NCBI RefSeq assembly: GCF_003432035.1
Contig: NZ_QOHO01000019.1
Coordinates: 20,162 to 84,161, forward strand
DNA: 64,000 nucleotides
Direction: 5' to 3'
Source: Lacrimispora amygdalina
GTDB lineage: Bacteria > Bacillota > Clostridia > Lachnospirales > Lachnospiraceae
Shown here piece by piece: positions 35,105 through 43,758 of the stretch. The notes under the pieces are model-generated. The model saw only the letters and a list, made by a program, of their open reading frames with translations. It was not told where the DNA came from and did not search any database. Each line of letters begins with the position of its first letter. Within the stretch, counting starts at the first letter, position 1. Both the position numbers and the translations under genes were made by a program.

Positions 35105-35923
35105 TCAGTAATTAGGGTAAACATACTCCTGCTGCGGTTTCTCCGCTGCCGCCATAGTTTCCGCATCAATGGTGGGATATCCGTCTTTTACCGACAGCTT
35201 TCCGGTAACCGTCACCCAGTCATTTTCTTTAAAGCTCAGCCCTTTTGAGTCATATGCCATCAGCCCCATAGGCGCCATATCGGCAGAACAGCACCACATA
35301 GACAGACGGACCAGGGCGAATTCATTTTCCTGCCGGTTTTCCAGATCCAGAAATACAAACCCCTTCATGGTAACTGTATATCCCTGGTATTTGTCTGCAT
35401 GCGCTCCAAGCTCTGTCATCCACGCATAATAATCATCGTCTGCAATGGTAATCGTTCTGGCATTCTCATCAAGCCCGTTCAAGCCGGCACTGTCATCCGG
35501 TTCTTCCGCAGCTGTTTCATCTTCATAATAATCAAATCCACTTGTTTCCTGTTCACTGGCACTGTAATCGATCCCATCACCGCCCGAAGAAGAACCAGGT
35601 ATACTGGAACTGGAATAGTTCTTAATCACCGCACTTCCTGCAGGAGGGGCTGGCGGTACTGTTAATATCAGAATCGGGATTCCAAGAACAAGACAATGAA
35701 ACAGCCTGCCCTTATATTTCGGGCGGAAAATCTTCCCTGCTCCCATGGCGGCCCACAGTACCATAAGTGCAGACAGGCCATATAAATAAGGCTTCATTCT
35801 CGGCGTCACATAAGAGAGATAACCGCCTGTAACAGTCAGCCGGAAAAGCTGAAATCCAAAAAGCAGATAACAGGCAGACTCCGTCAATGCCTGAACATTG
35901 ATTCCTTTCCCTTTCAGCTTCAT
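35105..35923 (-). CDS. TIGR03943 family membrane protein (partner of the permease)
   Basis: A 272-residue protein with about four N-terminal helices (residues 10-100), a Ser/Gly- and acid-rich linker, and a C-terminal soluble domain with YTVTMKGFVFLD and RLSMWCCSADMAPMGLMA. This matches the YcgQ-like TIGR03943 family, whose members lie next to COG0701-type permeases. ATG 35923 overlaps the stop of the permease fusion by 4 bp (ATGA) and has GGAGGGA upstream. Family work links such pairs to metal or small-ion export; here the operon points to zinc. Confidence 0.85.
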   Translation of the reverse strand: MKLKGKGINVQALTESACYLLFGFQLFRLTVTGGYLSYVTPRMKPYLYGLSALMVLWAAMGAGKIFRPKYKGRLFHCLVLGIPILILTVPPAPPAGSAVIKNYSSSSIPGSSSGGDGIDYSASEQETSGFDYYEDETAAEEPDDSAGLNGLDENARTITIADDDYYAWMTELGAHADKYQGYTVTMKGFVFLDLENRQENEFALVRLSMWCCSADMAPMGLMAYDSKGLSFKENDWVTVTGKLSVKDGYPTIDAETMAAAEKPQQEYVYPNY

Positions 35924-37467
35924 ATCCGGATCCCTCCGCTTCCAAGCAATGCAAACATACCCACAACACCAAAGCAAATCAGGAATGTTGTAACAAAAAG
36001 ACGGACAATAAATTTTTTCTCAAATCCGCCAAGAAGCATTGCTCCATTTTTCAAATCAATCATGGGACCAAACACCAGAAATCCCATCAGCGCCCCTGCC
36101 GGGAAAACACCTGCCATGGTTCTTGCCACCACCGCATCCGATGAAGAACACAAAGACAGGATAAATGCCATTGCCATCATAAACGCCACCGAACCCAGAA
36201 TCGGAATTCCAGCTCCCGACCGGGTCATTCCCGGCCAGACTTCCTGCAGTACAGTGGAAACAAAAATACCGGTAAGCAGATATTTCCCAACTGTAAAAAA
36301 TTCATTCTGGGCGTGACGCATCATGAGAAAAAAGCGGGAAGCTTTCGTCTCATCCGCCGCAGGGATCTCATAATCTCCGTACGTTTCTCCTCCCTGTATG
36401 GACGGATCCGCTAACAGTATCTTTTGGGGCTGGGATACAAGATAAGTAAGACCAGTCAAAACTGCACATAAAATCCCCAGACCGCATCTGGCTGCAATAA
36501 TCTTAAGGTTTCCATTAAAGGCATACCAGGTAGACAGAATCACCACCGGGTTAATCACCGGGGATACCAGCATAAAGGTAACTGCTGCAGACAGTGGTAC
36601 TCCCTTTTTTACAAGACCCTTAAAAACCGGTACGGAAGCACAGTCACAAACCGGAAGACAAAATCCGGCCGCAATGGCAAAGAGCTGCCCCAGAACCACA
36701 TTCTTTGGAAACTTACTCCGGATCCAGTCTGCAGGCACGTAAACCTGAATAGCAGAAGAAAGCAGCACTCCGATAACAAGAAAGGGCACCGCCTGTAAAA
36801 ACACACCCAGAAACAACGTGACAAATGATCCCAGGAACGAATTTGCAATCAGATAAATTATGGCCGCAGCTGCAGCCAAAAGCAGCAGCAGCTGAGATTT
36901 CACTTCATACCGGAACATATTTTTCTTAATACGGTCCCATTTTCCCTCTGTAAATACACGGATATCCGGATTAATGTGGAAAAGTGCCTGGGCACTCTGC
37001 TCCGCCTTTTTCAAATCCTCTGTTCTTAAATATGCCATATCACTGGCTGCGATCTGGGACATGGAAATCAGACCGGAGTCTGTGATCCTGAGCTTCAGCT
37101 CTTTTTCCTCTCCCACATAAACAACCTTTTCCACATTGATGGCCGGTTTCATGTGAAATTGCAGAAACATCTCCTCAAATTTGTGAAAATGCTCCATTCC
37201 ATTCCACTCAATCAAGATTAAATCGGCAGGATCAGCCAGAATCTCTTCGCAAATCGAGTCAGCCACCAAAAACGGTGACTCCTCTATTTCTGCCTTAGAA
37301 TAATAAAGGGAGCGCACGCCTTCCCCTTCGGCAAGGGGCGTATCGCCCCGTTCAAATTGAATCACCAGGACTTCCTGTTCAGAAAGTTCTTCCCGGATTA
37401 ACCGGTTTATCAGCGTTGTTTTGCCGGAATCAAGAAATCCTGTGATTACCCATGCAGGAACCACCAT
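35920..37467 (-). CDS. fusion of a COG0523-like P-loop GTPase domain with a COG0701 permease
   Basis: A 515-residue fusion. Residues 1-180 resemble CobW/COG0523 GTPases (ITGFLDSGKTTLINRLIREE Walker A; FERGDTPLAEGEG; ILIEWNG), but the zinc-binding CxCC motif of true metallochaperones is missing. Residues about 195-515 are an eight-helix permease of the YraQ/YcgR (DUF318) family with the motif CLPVCDCASVPVFKGLVKKG. Usually these are separate proteins. The gene lies 4 bp after a complete COG0523 gene and overlaps the TIGR03943 gene. A GTP-dependent zinc export or distribution step is a guess from context. Confidence 0.8.
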   Translation of the reverse strand: MVVPAWVITGFLDSGKTTLINRLIREELSEQEVLVIQFERGDTPLAEGEGVRSLYYSKAEIEESPFLVADSICEEILADPADLILIEWNGMEHFHKFEEMFLQFHMKPAINVEKVVYVGEEKELKLRITDSGLISMSQIAASDMAYLRTEDLKKAEQSAQALFHINPDIRVFTEGKWDRIKKNMFRYEVKSQLLLLLAAAAAIIYLIANSFLGSFVTLFLGVFLQAVPFLVIGVLLSSAIQVYVPADWIRSKFPKNVVLGQLFAIAAGFCLPVCDCASVPVFKGLVKKGVPLSAAVTFMLVSPVINPVVILSTWYAFNGNLKIIAARCGLGILCAVLTGLTYLVSQPQKILLADPSIQGGETYGDYEIPAADETKASRFFLMMRHAQNEFFTVGKYLLTGIFVSTVLQEVWPGMTRSGAGIPILGSVAFMMAMAFILSLCSSSDAVVARTMAGVFPAGALMGFLVFGPMIDLKNGAMLLGGFEKKFIVRLFVTTFLICFGVVGMFALLGSGGIRI

Positions 37468-37470
37468 GCG

Positions 37471-38433
37471 TCATTCTCCTTTAAACAATGTTATGATCTG
37501 CTGTTCCTTTATTCCTGTTCCTATGAAACACACACTGTTTCCCTCTCCCCGGTAACTTTGAATCTTAAGCATACCGGGTATGTAATGAAAAGAAATGCTT
37601 CCCTCCGGACCTTTCACAATCCCTTTTCCTCTGAGAATCATTCCATCTGCCTGTCCGGTTACCCTGTTGATTTTCACCTTCAGTTCGGCTTCTGACAGAA
37701 GTTCATCACACGCAAAGGTAACTGATGAAAAGATCTCTCTGGCAAAATGAAACAGGGGACGTACGGCAGATTCTCCCTTTCCACCGGAACGGATCTTCCG
37801 GTTCAAAGCGGCGGGCTTATTAAGCTCTTCCTGTAAGGTCTCCGCCAAAGTTACCCGTTTTCCTTCAAGAAATATCTCTGCAGGAATGCTGTCCCAGAAA
37901 TCCGCTTCAATTCTGGCCTCAGGATTCAGTTTCCTGATTTTCCCCATAACGCCTTCTGTCTCTCCTGCTTTTTCGCTTATATGGCTTAAAAGAATTAAAT
38001 CACCGAACTGAATCTGGTTGATGAACACTTCTCCGAAATTTTCTCTGTATTTATCAAAATTCATCACATCTACCACAGTGATGCAGCGGCAAATCTTCAC
38101 AATGTCCTTCCGGTTCATGCACACCTTAATGATGTCCGACAGCCGCCCCGCTCCGGACGGCTCTACTATAATCACATCAGGTGCATATTCCTCTGCAATC
38201 TGCCCCATGGCTCTGTTAAAATCTCCGGTCAGACTGCAGCAGATACACCCTGAATTTAAGCTGGTCACAGTTAAACTGTCACCTTTTAAAAGCTCCGCAT
38301 CGATTTCGGAATCACCGAAATCATTTTCAATCACTACAACCTTCCGGTTCTGAAAAACAGCGGGGACCATCGTCTGAATCAATGTGGTCTTACCTGCCCC
38401 CAGAAAGCCGGAAATGATATACAAATCTATCAT
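37471..38433 (-). CDS. COG0523 (CobW/ZNG-like) zinc metallochaperone GTPase
   Basis: A 320-residue GTPase with Walker A SGFLGAGKTTL, the metal motif GCICC (Cys-x-Cys-Cys, near residue 66), Walker B VIIVEPSG and a C-terminal CobW_C domain. Such proteins deliver zinc under starvation and are commonly Zur-regulated. Its position right after znuB supports zinc rather than cobalt or nitrile hydratase iron. AAGGAG lies 9 nt upstream of ATG 38433. Confidence 0.88.
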   Translation of the reverse strand: MIDLYIISGFLGAGKTTLIQTMVPAVFQNRKVVVIENDFGDSEIDAELLKGDSLTVTSLNSGCICCSLTGDFNRAMGQIAEEYAPDVIIVEPSGAGRLSDIIKVCMNRKDIVKICRCITVVDVMNFDKYRENFGEVFINQIQFGDLILLSHISEKAGETEGVMGKIRKLNPEARIEADFWDSIPAEIFLEGKRVTLAETLQEELNKPAALNRKIRSGGKGESAVRPLFHFAREIFSSVTFACDELLSEAELKVKINRVTGQADGMILRGKGIVKGPEGSISFHYIPGMLKIQSYRGEGNSVCFIGTGIKEQQIITLFKGE

Positions 38434-38455
38434 CTTATCTACTCCTTATCGTGAC

Positions 38456-39262
38456 CTAGCCTTTCACTCCGAGCAGCTTCTTTCCAATAAATATAAGCAG
38501 AAGAAAAACGACCCCCACTAATACAATGGTTCCTCCCGGTTTTAATCCCAGATAATAGGCCGCAAAAAGGCCGATTATCATAAATATCACATCAAAACCG
38601 ATGGCATAAAGAACCGTCTGCCTGTAATTTTTTGAAAACTGCATGGAACAGGCTGTGGGAATTACCATCATGGAAGAAACAATTAACGCTCCTACGGTCC
38701 TTGCCGCAATGGATACTGTAACCGCTGTTAATACGGTAAATATAAAATTCACTATTTTTACCGGAACTCCGGCAAGTCTGGCACTCCTCTCATCAAGAGC
38801 GATATAAAACAGCTCCTTATAAAGGAGTAAAAACAGCAGGAGTACCGTTAAGGACACTCCAATCACCAGAAACATCTCCATATCGCTGATTGCTACAATA
38901 CTGCCAAACAGAAAGCTGTTAAAATTGGCAGAATTCTTCACAAAACCGGAAAGCACACCTGCCAGACCGATTCCTGCAGACATGATAATTGCAATGGACA
39001 TTTCTGAATAACGGGGCAGTTTTCTCCGTATGGCCTCGATTCCAAGGGCTGCCATGATACAGGCAGCCACAGCTCCGGCTACCGGATTGATCCCCATTAT
39101 AAGCCCGAAGGCAACTCCGGCAAGGGAAGTATGGGAAAGTGCATCTCCGATCATGGAAAGCCTTTTTAAGACAATCACGACACCGATACAGGGAATCACC
39201 ATAGCAAGCAGGATTCCGACCACAAAGGCCCTCTGCATAAAGGCATAATTAAATATCTCCAT
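38456..39262 (-). CDS. znuB: zinc ABC transporter permease
   Basis: A 268-residue ABC-3 family permease with about eight helices (MEIFNYAFMQRAFVVGILLA; SMIGDALSHTSLAGVAFGL motif). ATG 39262 gives a 14-bp overlap with znuC, so translation is coupled. Could also carry manganese, but Zur, ZnuA-like His/acid loop and COG0523 neighbours favour zinc. Confidence 0.88.
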   Translation of the reverse strand: MEIFNYAFMQRAFVVGILLAMVIPCIGVVIVLKRLSMIGDALSHTSLAGVAFGLIMGINPVAGAVAACIMAALGIEAIRRKLPRYSEMSIAIIMSAGIGLAGVLSGFVKNSANFNSFLFGSIVAISDMEMFLVIGVSLTVLLLFLLLYKELFYIALDERSARLAGVPVKIVNFIFTVLTAVTVSIAARTVGALIVSSMMVIPTACSMQFSKNYRQTVLYAIGFDVIFMIIGLFAAYYLGLKPGGTIVLVGVVFLLLIFIGKKLLGVKG

Positions 39263-39956
39263 CAAAGCCAGCCTCCCCCGGAATTGTTATTTGTCTCATT
39301 ACGCCGTTCTCCAGACGAAAGATGGTATCCGCCAGTCCAGCCAGCCGCTTCCGGTCATGTGTTACCATAAAAACAGTCATATGATCATCGCGATTGAAAT
39401 TCTTTATCAGGCGGTAGAACTCTTCCGTATTCTTTTCATCCACACCGGTGGTCGGCTCGTCAAGAATCAGAAGATGAGGCCTGTTAACCAGGGCTCTCGC
39501 CAGCAGAACCCGCTGCTGCTGTCCGCCTGAAAGCTTTCCGATCAGGCGCTTTCTGTAAGGTTCCATTCCCACCTCGCAGAGCGCTTCCGTCACTTTTTCC
39601 TTCTCTTTTTTTCCTGCAAAACGAAAAAGCCCGATCTGGCTGTATAAATTTGCCTGAATGATCTCCTCAACAGAGGCCGGAAAGTCTTTGTAGGCATCCA
39701 TTCCGTTCTGGGGAACATACCCCACTTCCTTCCAGTCACCAAACTGACGGATGTCCTTTCCCAGCATTTGAAAGCTTCCTGTTTCTCCGGTTAAAGACAA
39801 CTCACCCAAAAGTATCCGGATCAGCGTACTCTTCCCCGCTCCATTATCACCGGTGAGTGCGGCAAAACCGCCTTGGGGAACCGTTAGATCCACTCCGTTT
39901 AAAACCCGTGTGCCTCCATAGGAAAATGTCAATCCTTTCATTTCAATCGCGTTCAC
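39249..39956 (-). CDS. znuC: zinc ABC transporter ATP-binding protein
   Basis: A 235-residue ATPase: Walker A GDNGAGKST, signature LSGGQQQRVLLARAL, Walker B LLILDEPTTGVDEKN. It begins with GTG 39956, 7 nt after AGGAG; no ATG fits better. Middle gene of the znuACB block. Confidence 0.9.
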   Translation of the reverse strand: MNAIEMKGLTFSYGGTRVLNGVDLTVPQGGFAALTGDNGAGKSTLIRILLGELSLTGETGSFQMLGKDIRQFGDWKEVGYVPQNGMDAYKDFPASVEEIIQANLYSQIGLFRFAGKKEKEKVTEALCEVGMEPYRKRLIGKLSGGQQQRVLLARALVNRPHLLILDEPTTGVDEKNTEEFYRLIKNFNRDDHMTVFMVTHDRKRLAGLADTIFRLENGVMRQITIPGEAGFDGDI

Positions 39957-39975
39957 ATGCTTACTCCTGTCCTTT

Positions 39976-40926
39976 TTATTCCAGCGCTTCTTTTAATACG
40001 GTAAGATTCTTCTCCATAACAGAAAAGTAATCATCCCCATCTTTTAACTGTTCATCCGTCAGTCCTTCTAAAGGATTTAAAACCTCTGTTTTTGCGCCGG
40101 TTTCTTTTGCAATGGTCTCCGCCACTTTAGGGCTGACCAGATCTTCAAAGAATATGGTTTTTACTTTATTTTCCTTAACAAAGTCAATGACTTCAGCCAT
40201 TCTTGCAGGATCTGGCTCTGAATCCGGTGACAGTCCCTCAATGCCCATCTGAGTCAGTCCATAAGCATTGCAAAGATATCCGAATGCCTCATGGGCAACG
40301 ACTACCGACTTGTTCGGAAGAGGAGACAAGGTGTCTTTAAATTTCTTATCCAGCTCGTCAAATTTACCGGCATAGGTTTCATAATTAGCCTGGTAGTATG
40401 CTTCGTTCTCCGGATCTGCCTTCACAAAGGCATCCTTGATATTCTCCATCTCTTTTTTCGCGTTCACCGGGCTGAGCCATACATGAGGGTCAAATTCTCC
40501 GTGTTCCTCACTTTCAGCTTCCTGGCTTTCCCCCTCCTCACGTTCGTGCCCCTTCATTAAAGTGATTCCCGAAGATGCCTCTGCAACAGTCAGATTTTTA
40601 TTTTTAAGAGTTTTTAACACATCCTCCGCCCAGTGTTCCATTCCGGCTCCGCTGTATACAAATACATCGGCTTTTTCCAGACTTGTGATATCCTTTGTTG
40701 CCGGTTCCCAGTCGTGAGGCTCTGTTCCTGCCGGAACCATATTGGTAACATCTACTTTATCCCCGCCTATTTTCACGGCAAAATCATACATCGGATAAAA
40801 GCTTGCCATTACACTCAGCTTTCCGCTGTTATCTGCTTCCTTTTTTTGTCCGCAGCCTGATAACAGTGCTGCAGAAACTGCAGCTGTAAAAAGAACTGCT
40901 TTCACTGTTCTGTTTGTCTTATTCAT
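39976..40926 (-). CDS. znuA: zinc ABC transporter substrate-binding lipoprotein
   Basis: A 316-residue ZnuA-like cluster 9 binding protein with lipobox LSGC (Cys25). Metal ligands are expected at His in GTEPHDWEP, HVWLSP and VVAHEAFGYL, with the acidic residue in SPDSEPDPARM. Between them is a short His/Glu-rich loop (KGHEREEGESQEAESEEHGE), a feature of zinc rather than manganese proteins. CGGAGG precedes ATG 40926. Confidence 0.9.
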   Translation of the reverse strand: MNKTNRTVKAVLFTAAVSAALLSGCGQKKEADNSGKLSVMASFYPMYDFAVKIGGDKVDVTNMVPAGTEPHDWEPATKDITSLEKADVFVYSGAGMEHWAEDVLKTLKNKNLTVAEASSGITLMKGHEREEGESQEAESEEHGEFDPHVWLSPVNAKKEMENIKDAFVKADPENEAYYQANYETYAGKFDELDKKFKDTLSPLPNKSVVVAHEAFGYLCNAYGLTQMGIEGLSPDSEPDPARMAEVIDFVKENKVKTIFFEDLVSPKVAETIAKETGAKTEVLNPLEGLTDEQLKDGDDYFSVMEKNLTVLKEALE

Positions 40927-40980
40927 TTATAAAATCCTCCGGTTTTTTATTTTTTCTGATCCCTGTATGTATCATCATAT

Positions 40981-41292
40981 TCAATTATCCATACGGATCT
41001 TTAAATCCACCAGAGAAACCGGACACAGAAAACGTCCTGCAAAATAAGGCAGTACTGTATATTTTGTAATCTGGCAGGAAACAGCCGCCACTGCAGCTGT
41101 TCCGATTGCCTCAGAAATAACGCTGATCGCCGAAATACATATCTCAAGCTCGTGGCAGACACTGCAATGTCTGCCTGTGCATTCGTGGGAAAGATGGGTG
41201 AATACAAAAAACGAGGAGCTCCATAAAACCACTGTGAGGATCAAAGCTGTCACAAGGGCTGCCCATTGTCTGAGATTGAATCTGCCTTTCAT
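40981..41292 (-). CDS. small membrane protein with a Cys/His cluster, zinc operon
   Basis: A 103-residue protein I cannot assign to a named family. One helix at residues 10-32 leads directly into HLSHECTGRHCSVCHELEIC, with two His and four Cys; a second hydrophobic stretch follows (about 55-85). A good AAAGGA site precedes ATG 41292. It lies 24 bp after zur and 54 bp before znuA, so it is co-transcribed with zinc uptake genes. The extracytoplasmic cluster may bind zinc and hand it to ZnuA; that is inference. Confidence 0.7.
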   Translation of the reverse strand: MKGRFNLRQWAALVTALILTVVLWSSSFFVFTHLSHECTGRHCSVCHELEICISAISVISEAIGTAAVAAVSCQITKYTVLPYFAGRFLCPVSLVDLKIRMDN

Positions 41293-41316
41293 AATAAATC
41301 CTTTCTTACCTGTCTG

Positions 41317-41724
41317 TTACTGCTGGCATCCGCTGCAATAGCCATAAAGCACCATGTGCTTCTGGTCCAGCTTAAATCCATGATCTTCATGGATATGGCG
41401 GTAAAATTCATCAAGCCTTGAGCATTCCAGGGGAATCATGGATCCGCATTTTAAACAGACAAGCTTTCCTACATTCCTGTTTATTTCCTCACCAATATAT
41501 CGAAACTGGGCCTTCGACCCGTCAACAGACGGAATCTTTACAACCACTCCATCCTCACATAAACGTTCCAGGGCACGGTATACCGTAGTCTGTCCTACAT
41601 GAATCCCGTCCTTTCGAAGACGTTCCATAAATTCTTCCACTGTACAGAATATTTCTTTTTGTTTTTTTAAGCAGCTAACAATCATTTCCTGCTGCCTGGT
41701 CCGGTATCTTCCACGTTCTGCCAT
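41317..41724 (-). CDS. Fur family regulator, probably Zur
   Basis: A 135-residue Fur protein. N-terminal winged helix (RTRQQEMIVSCLKKQKEIFC; GQTTVYRALERLCEDG) and C-terminal domain with the structural zinc pairs CLKCGS and CSGC. First gene of an operon with znuACB and a COG0523 GTPase, so zinc is the likely effector. ATG 41724 is chosen; AGGGG abuts the alternative ATG 41730. Confidence 0.85.
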   Translation of the reverse strand: MAERGRYRTRQQEMIVSCLKKQKEIFCTVEEFMERLRKDGIHVGQTTVYRALERLCEDGVVVKIPSVDGSKAQFRYIGEEINRNVGKLVCLKCGSMIPLECSRLDEFYRHIHEDHGFKLDQKHMVLYGYCSGCQQ

Positions 41725-41748
41725 ATTCATCCCCTATTTTCGAAATCA

Positions 41749-41812
41749 GAAATCATTTTCATATTATAGCACTCTTCCATTAAATGTCAAGGCGAATTCG
41801 AAAACCATTTTC
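41749..41812 (-). promoter_or_regulatory. zinc operon promoter with two candidate Zur boxes
   Basis: Minus strand -35 TTGACA (41790-41785), 16 bp, -10 TATAAT (41768-41763): near-consensus. Two similar dyads flank it, GAAAACCATTTTC (41800-41812, upstream) and GAAATCATTTTC (41749-41760, at the start point). They share the form GAAA-N3/4-TTTC and could be Zur operators. Confidence 0.6.
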
Positions 41813-41931
41813 TATTTCCATTGATAAAATTCATCTTTTACCTCTCCATGCTCTTGACAATTGATTTTTAAACTGCTATTATGTTCATAAATTTAGAAAT
41901 ATTTTACTTTTTGAACAAAAAGGAGGAGCCT

Positions 41932-43740
41932 ATGCAAGCAATCATCCTGGCTGCCGGTATGGGACGGCGACTGAAACAGTTAACCGAGCATCAGCCCAAA
42001 TGTATGGTACCCGTCAACAAAATTCCGCTAATTGAACGAATGTTAAAGCAGCTTGACCAATATGATCTGGAAAAGATCATTCTTGTGACTGGTCACAAGG
42101 GGGAGCTACTGCGTACCTATGTGGAATCCCTTTCTCTTCATACTCCGGTAGTTTTTATTGATAATCCGGTTTATGAAACAACCAACAATATCTACTCACT
42201 TTATCTGGCAAAGGAGTATCTCCTGGAAGATGACACTCTGCTCCTGGAATCAGACCTGATATTTGAACAGGAAGTATTAACCCAGATCATTAAGGACCCA
42301 CGTCCCAATCTGGCCCTGACCGCTCCCTTTGAAAGCTGGATGGACGGTACGGTGGTGCTCATAGACCAGCAGGACAATATCATGAAGTTTTTAACCAGAA
42401 AAGACTTCCGCTTTGAAGACATCCATTCCTATTATAAAACGGTTAACATATACAAATTCAGCCAGAACTTCTCCTCCACCCATTATGTTCCCTTCTTAGA
42501 GGCATACAGCAAGGCATTAGGAAATAATGCCTACTATGAGCAGGTCCTGAAAGTCATCTCCCTTCTGGATGATCACGATTTAAAAGCCTCCCGTTTGGAA
42601 AATGGATTCTGGTACGAAATCGATGACGAACAGGATCTGGATATTGCGGAATCCATTTTCACAGACTCCCAAAGCAGACTGCTCCGCCTGTCCGAGCGGT
42701 ACGGAGGATACTGGCGCTATCCGGGACTGTTGGATTTCTGCTATCTGGTAAATCCCTATTTTCCTAACAGCCGTCTCATGGGAGAGATCAAAGCCAGTTT
42801 TGAGATACTGACAACCAGCTATCCTTCGGGACTGGATATCAACAATCTCCTTGCCGCAAAGTCTCTGGGACTTGATAAAAACCAGGTATTAACAGGAAAT
42901 GGAGCCACGGAACTGATCAAGCCCCTTCTTCGCAGTTTTAAAAAACCGGTTGGTGTCCTCCGCCCTTCTTTCTCGGAATATGAAAACTGCGCTGGTTCTG
43001 CTATCCCGTATCCCATACCCACCAGGGATTTCACTTATACGGCACAGGATCTCATGGATTTTTACAGTGACAGGGAAATTGACGCTCTGGTTTTAGTGAA
43101 CCCGGATAATCCGACAGGAAATTACATAAAAAAAGAAGATGTTCTTAAACTCGTACGGTTTTGCGGGGAAAGAAACGCTCTGCTGATTCTGGATGAATCA
43201 TTTCTGGATTTTTCAGATAAGGAAGAAACACCGTCACTTATGACACCGGAGCTGTTAAACGCCAACCAGAATCTGGTTCTCATAAAAAGTATATCAAAAT
43301 CCTACGGTGTACCGGGATTGCGGCTTGGAATCATGGCCTGTGCCAATCCGGATATTATCGCTCTTGTACGCAAAGAGCTTCCCATCTGGAACATCAATTC
43401 TCTTGCGGAATATTTTCTTCAGATATTTGAAAAGTACCAGGGGGATTACCACGATGCCTTAAAGCAGTTTCAGGAGACGAAAGATGAGATGTACGGAATG
43501 CTGGGCCACATAAGACAGCTGACCTTATACCCGTCCCAGGCTAATTTCATTCTCTGCGAAGTAAAGGACGGCTGCTCTGCCCATCAGATTGCCGAACTGC
43601 TTTTAAACCGCTACAACATTCTTGTGAAGGATCTCTCCCATAAACCGGGAATGGAAGGCAGAGAATGTATCCGGATTGCAGTCAGAACCAAAGAGGATAA
43701 TAAACGTCTATGCGACGCTTTAAAACATATATTACGATAA
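41932..43740 (+). CDS. fusion of a nucleotidyltransferase and a class I aminotransferase
   Basis: A 602-residue fusion. Residues 1-235 are a sugar-/choline-phosphate-type nucleotidyltransferase (MQAIILAAGMGRRLKQL, PKCMVPVNKIPLIERML, LLLESDLIFE metal Asp). Residues about 250-600 are a PLP aminotransferase of fold type I, similar to histidinol-phosphate aminotransferase (VLVNPDNPTGNYIKKED; SISKSYGVPGLRLGI with the PLP Lys). ATG 41932 follows AGGAGGAG. The following gene is a methyltransferase. A CTP- or UTP-activated amino compound (an aminated head group) may be made, but no pathway can be named. It is divergent from the zinc operon. Confidence 0.82.
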   Translation: MQAIILAAGMGRRLKQLTEHQPKCMVPVNKIPLIERMLKQLDQYDLEKIILVTGHKGELLRTYVESLSLHTPVVFIDNPVYETTNNIYSLYLAKEYLLEDDTLLLESDLIFEQEVLTQIIKDPRPNLALTAPFESWMDGTVVLIDQQDNIMKFLTRKDFRFEDIHSYYKTVNIYKFSQNFSSTHYVPFLEAYSKALGNNAYYEQVLKVISLLDDHDLKASRLENGFWYEIDDEQDLDIAESIFTDSQSRLLRLSERYGGYWRYPGLLDFCYLVNPYFPNSRLMGEIKASFEILTTSYPSGLDINNLLAAKSLGLDKNQVLTGNGATELIKPLLRSFKKPVGVLRPSFSEYENCAGSAIPYPIPTRDFTYTAQDLMDFYSDREIDALVLVNPDNPTGNYIKKEDVLKLVRFCGERNALLILDESFLDFSDKEETPSLMTPELLNANQNLVLIKSISKSYGVPGLRLGIMACANPDIIALVRKELPIWNINSLAEYFLQIFEKYQGDYHDALKQFQETKDEMYGMLGHIRQLTLYPSQANFILCEVKDGCSAHQIAELLLNRYNILVKDLSHKPGMEGRECIRIAVRTKEDNKRLCDALKHILR

Positions 43741-43758
43741 TTTCAGGAGGTAATCAAG

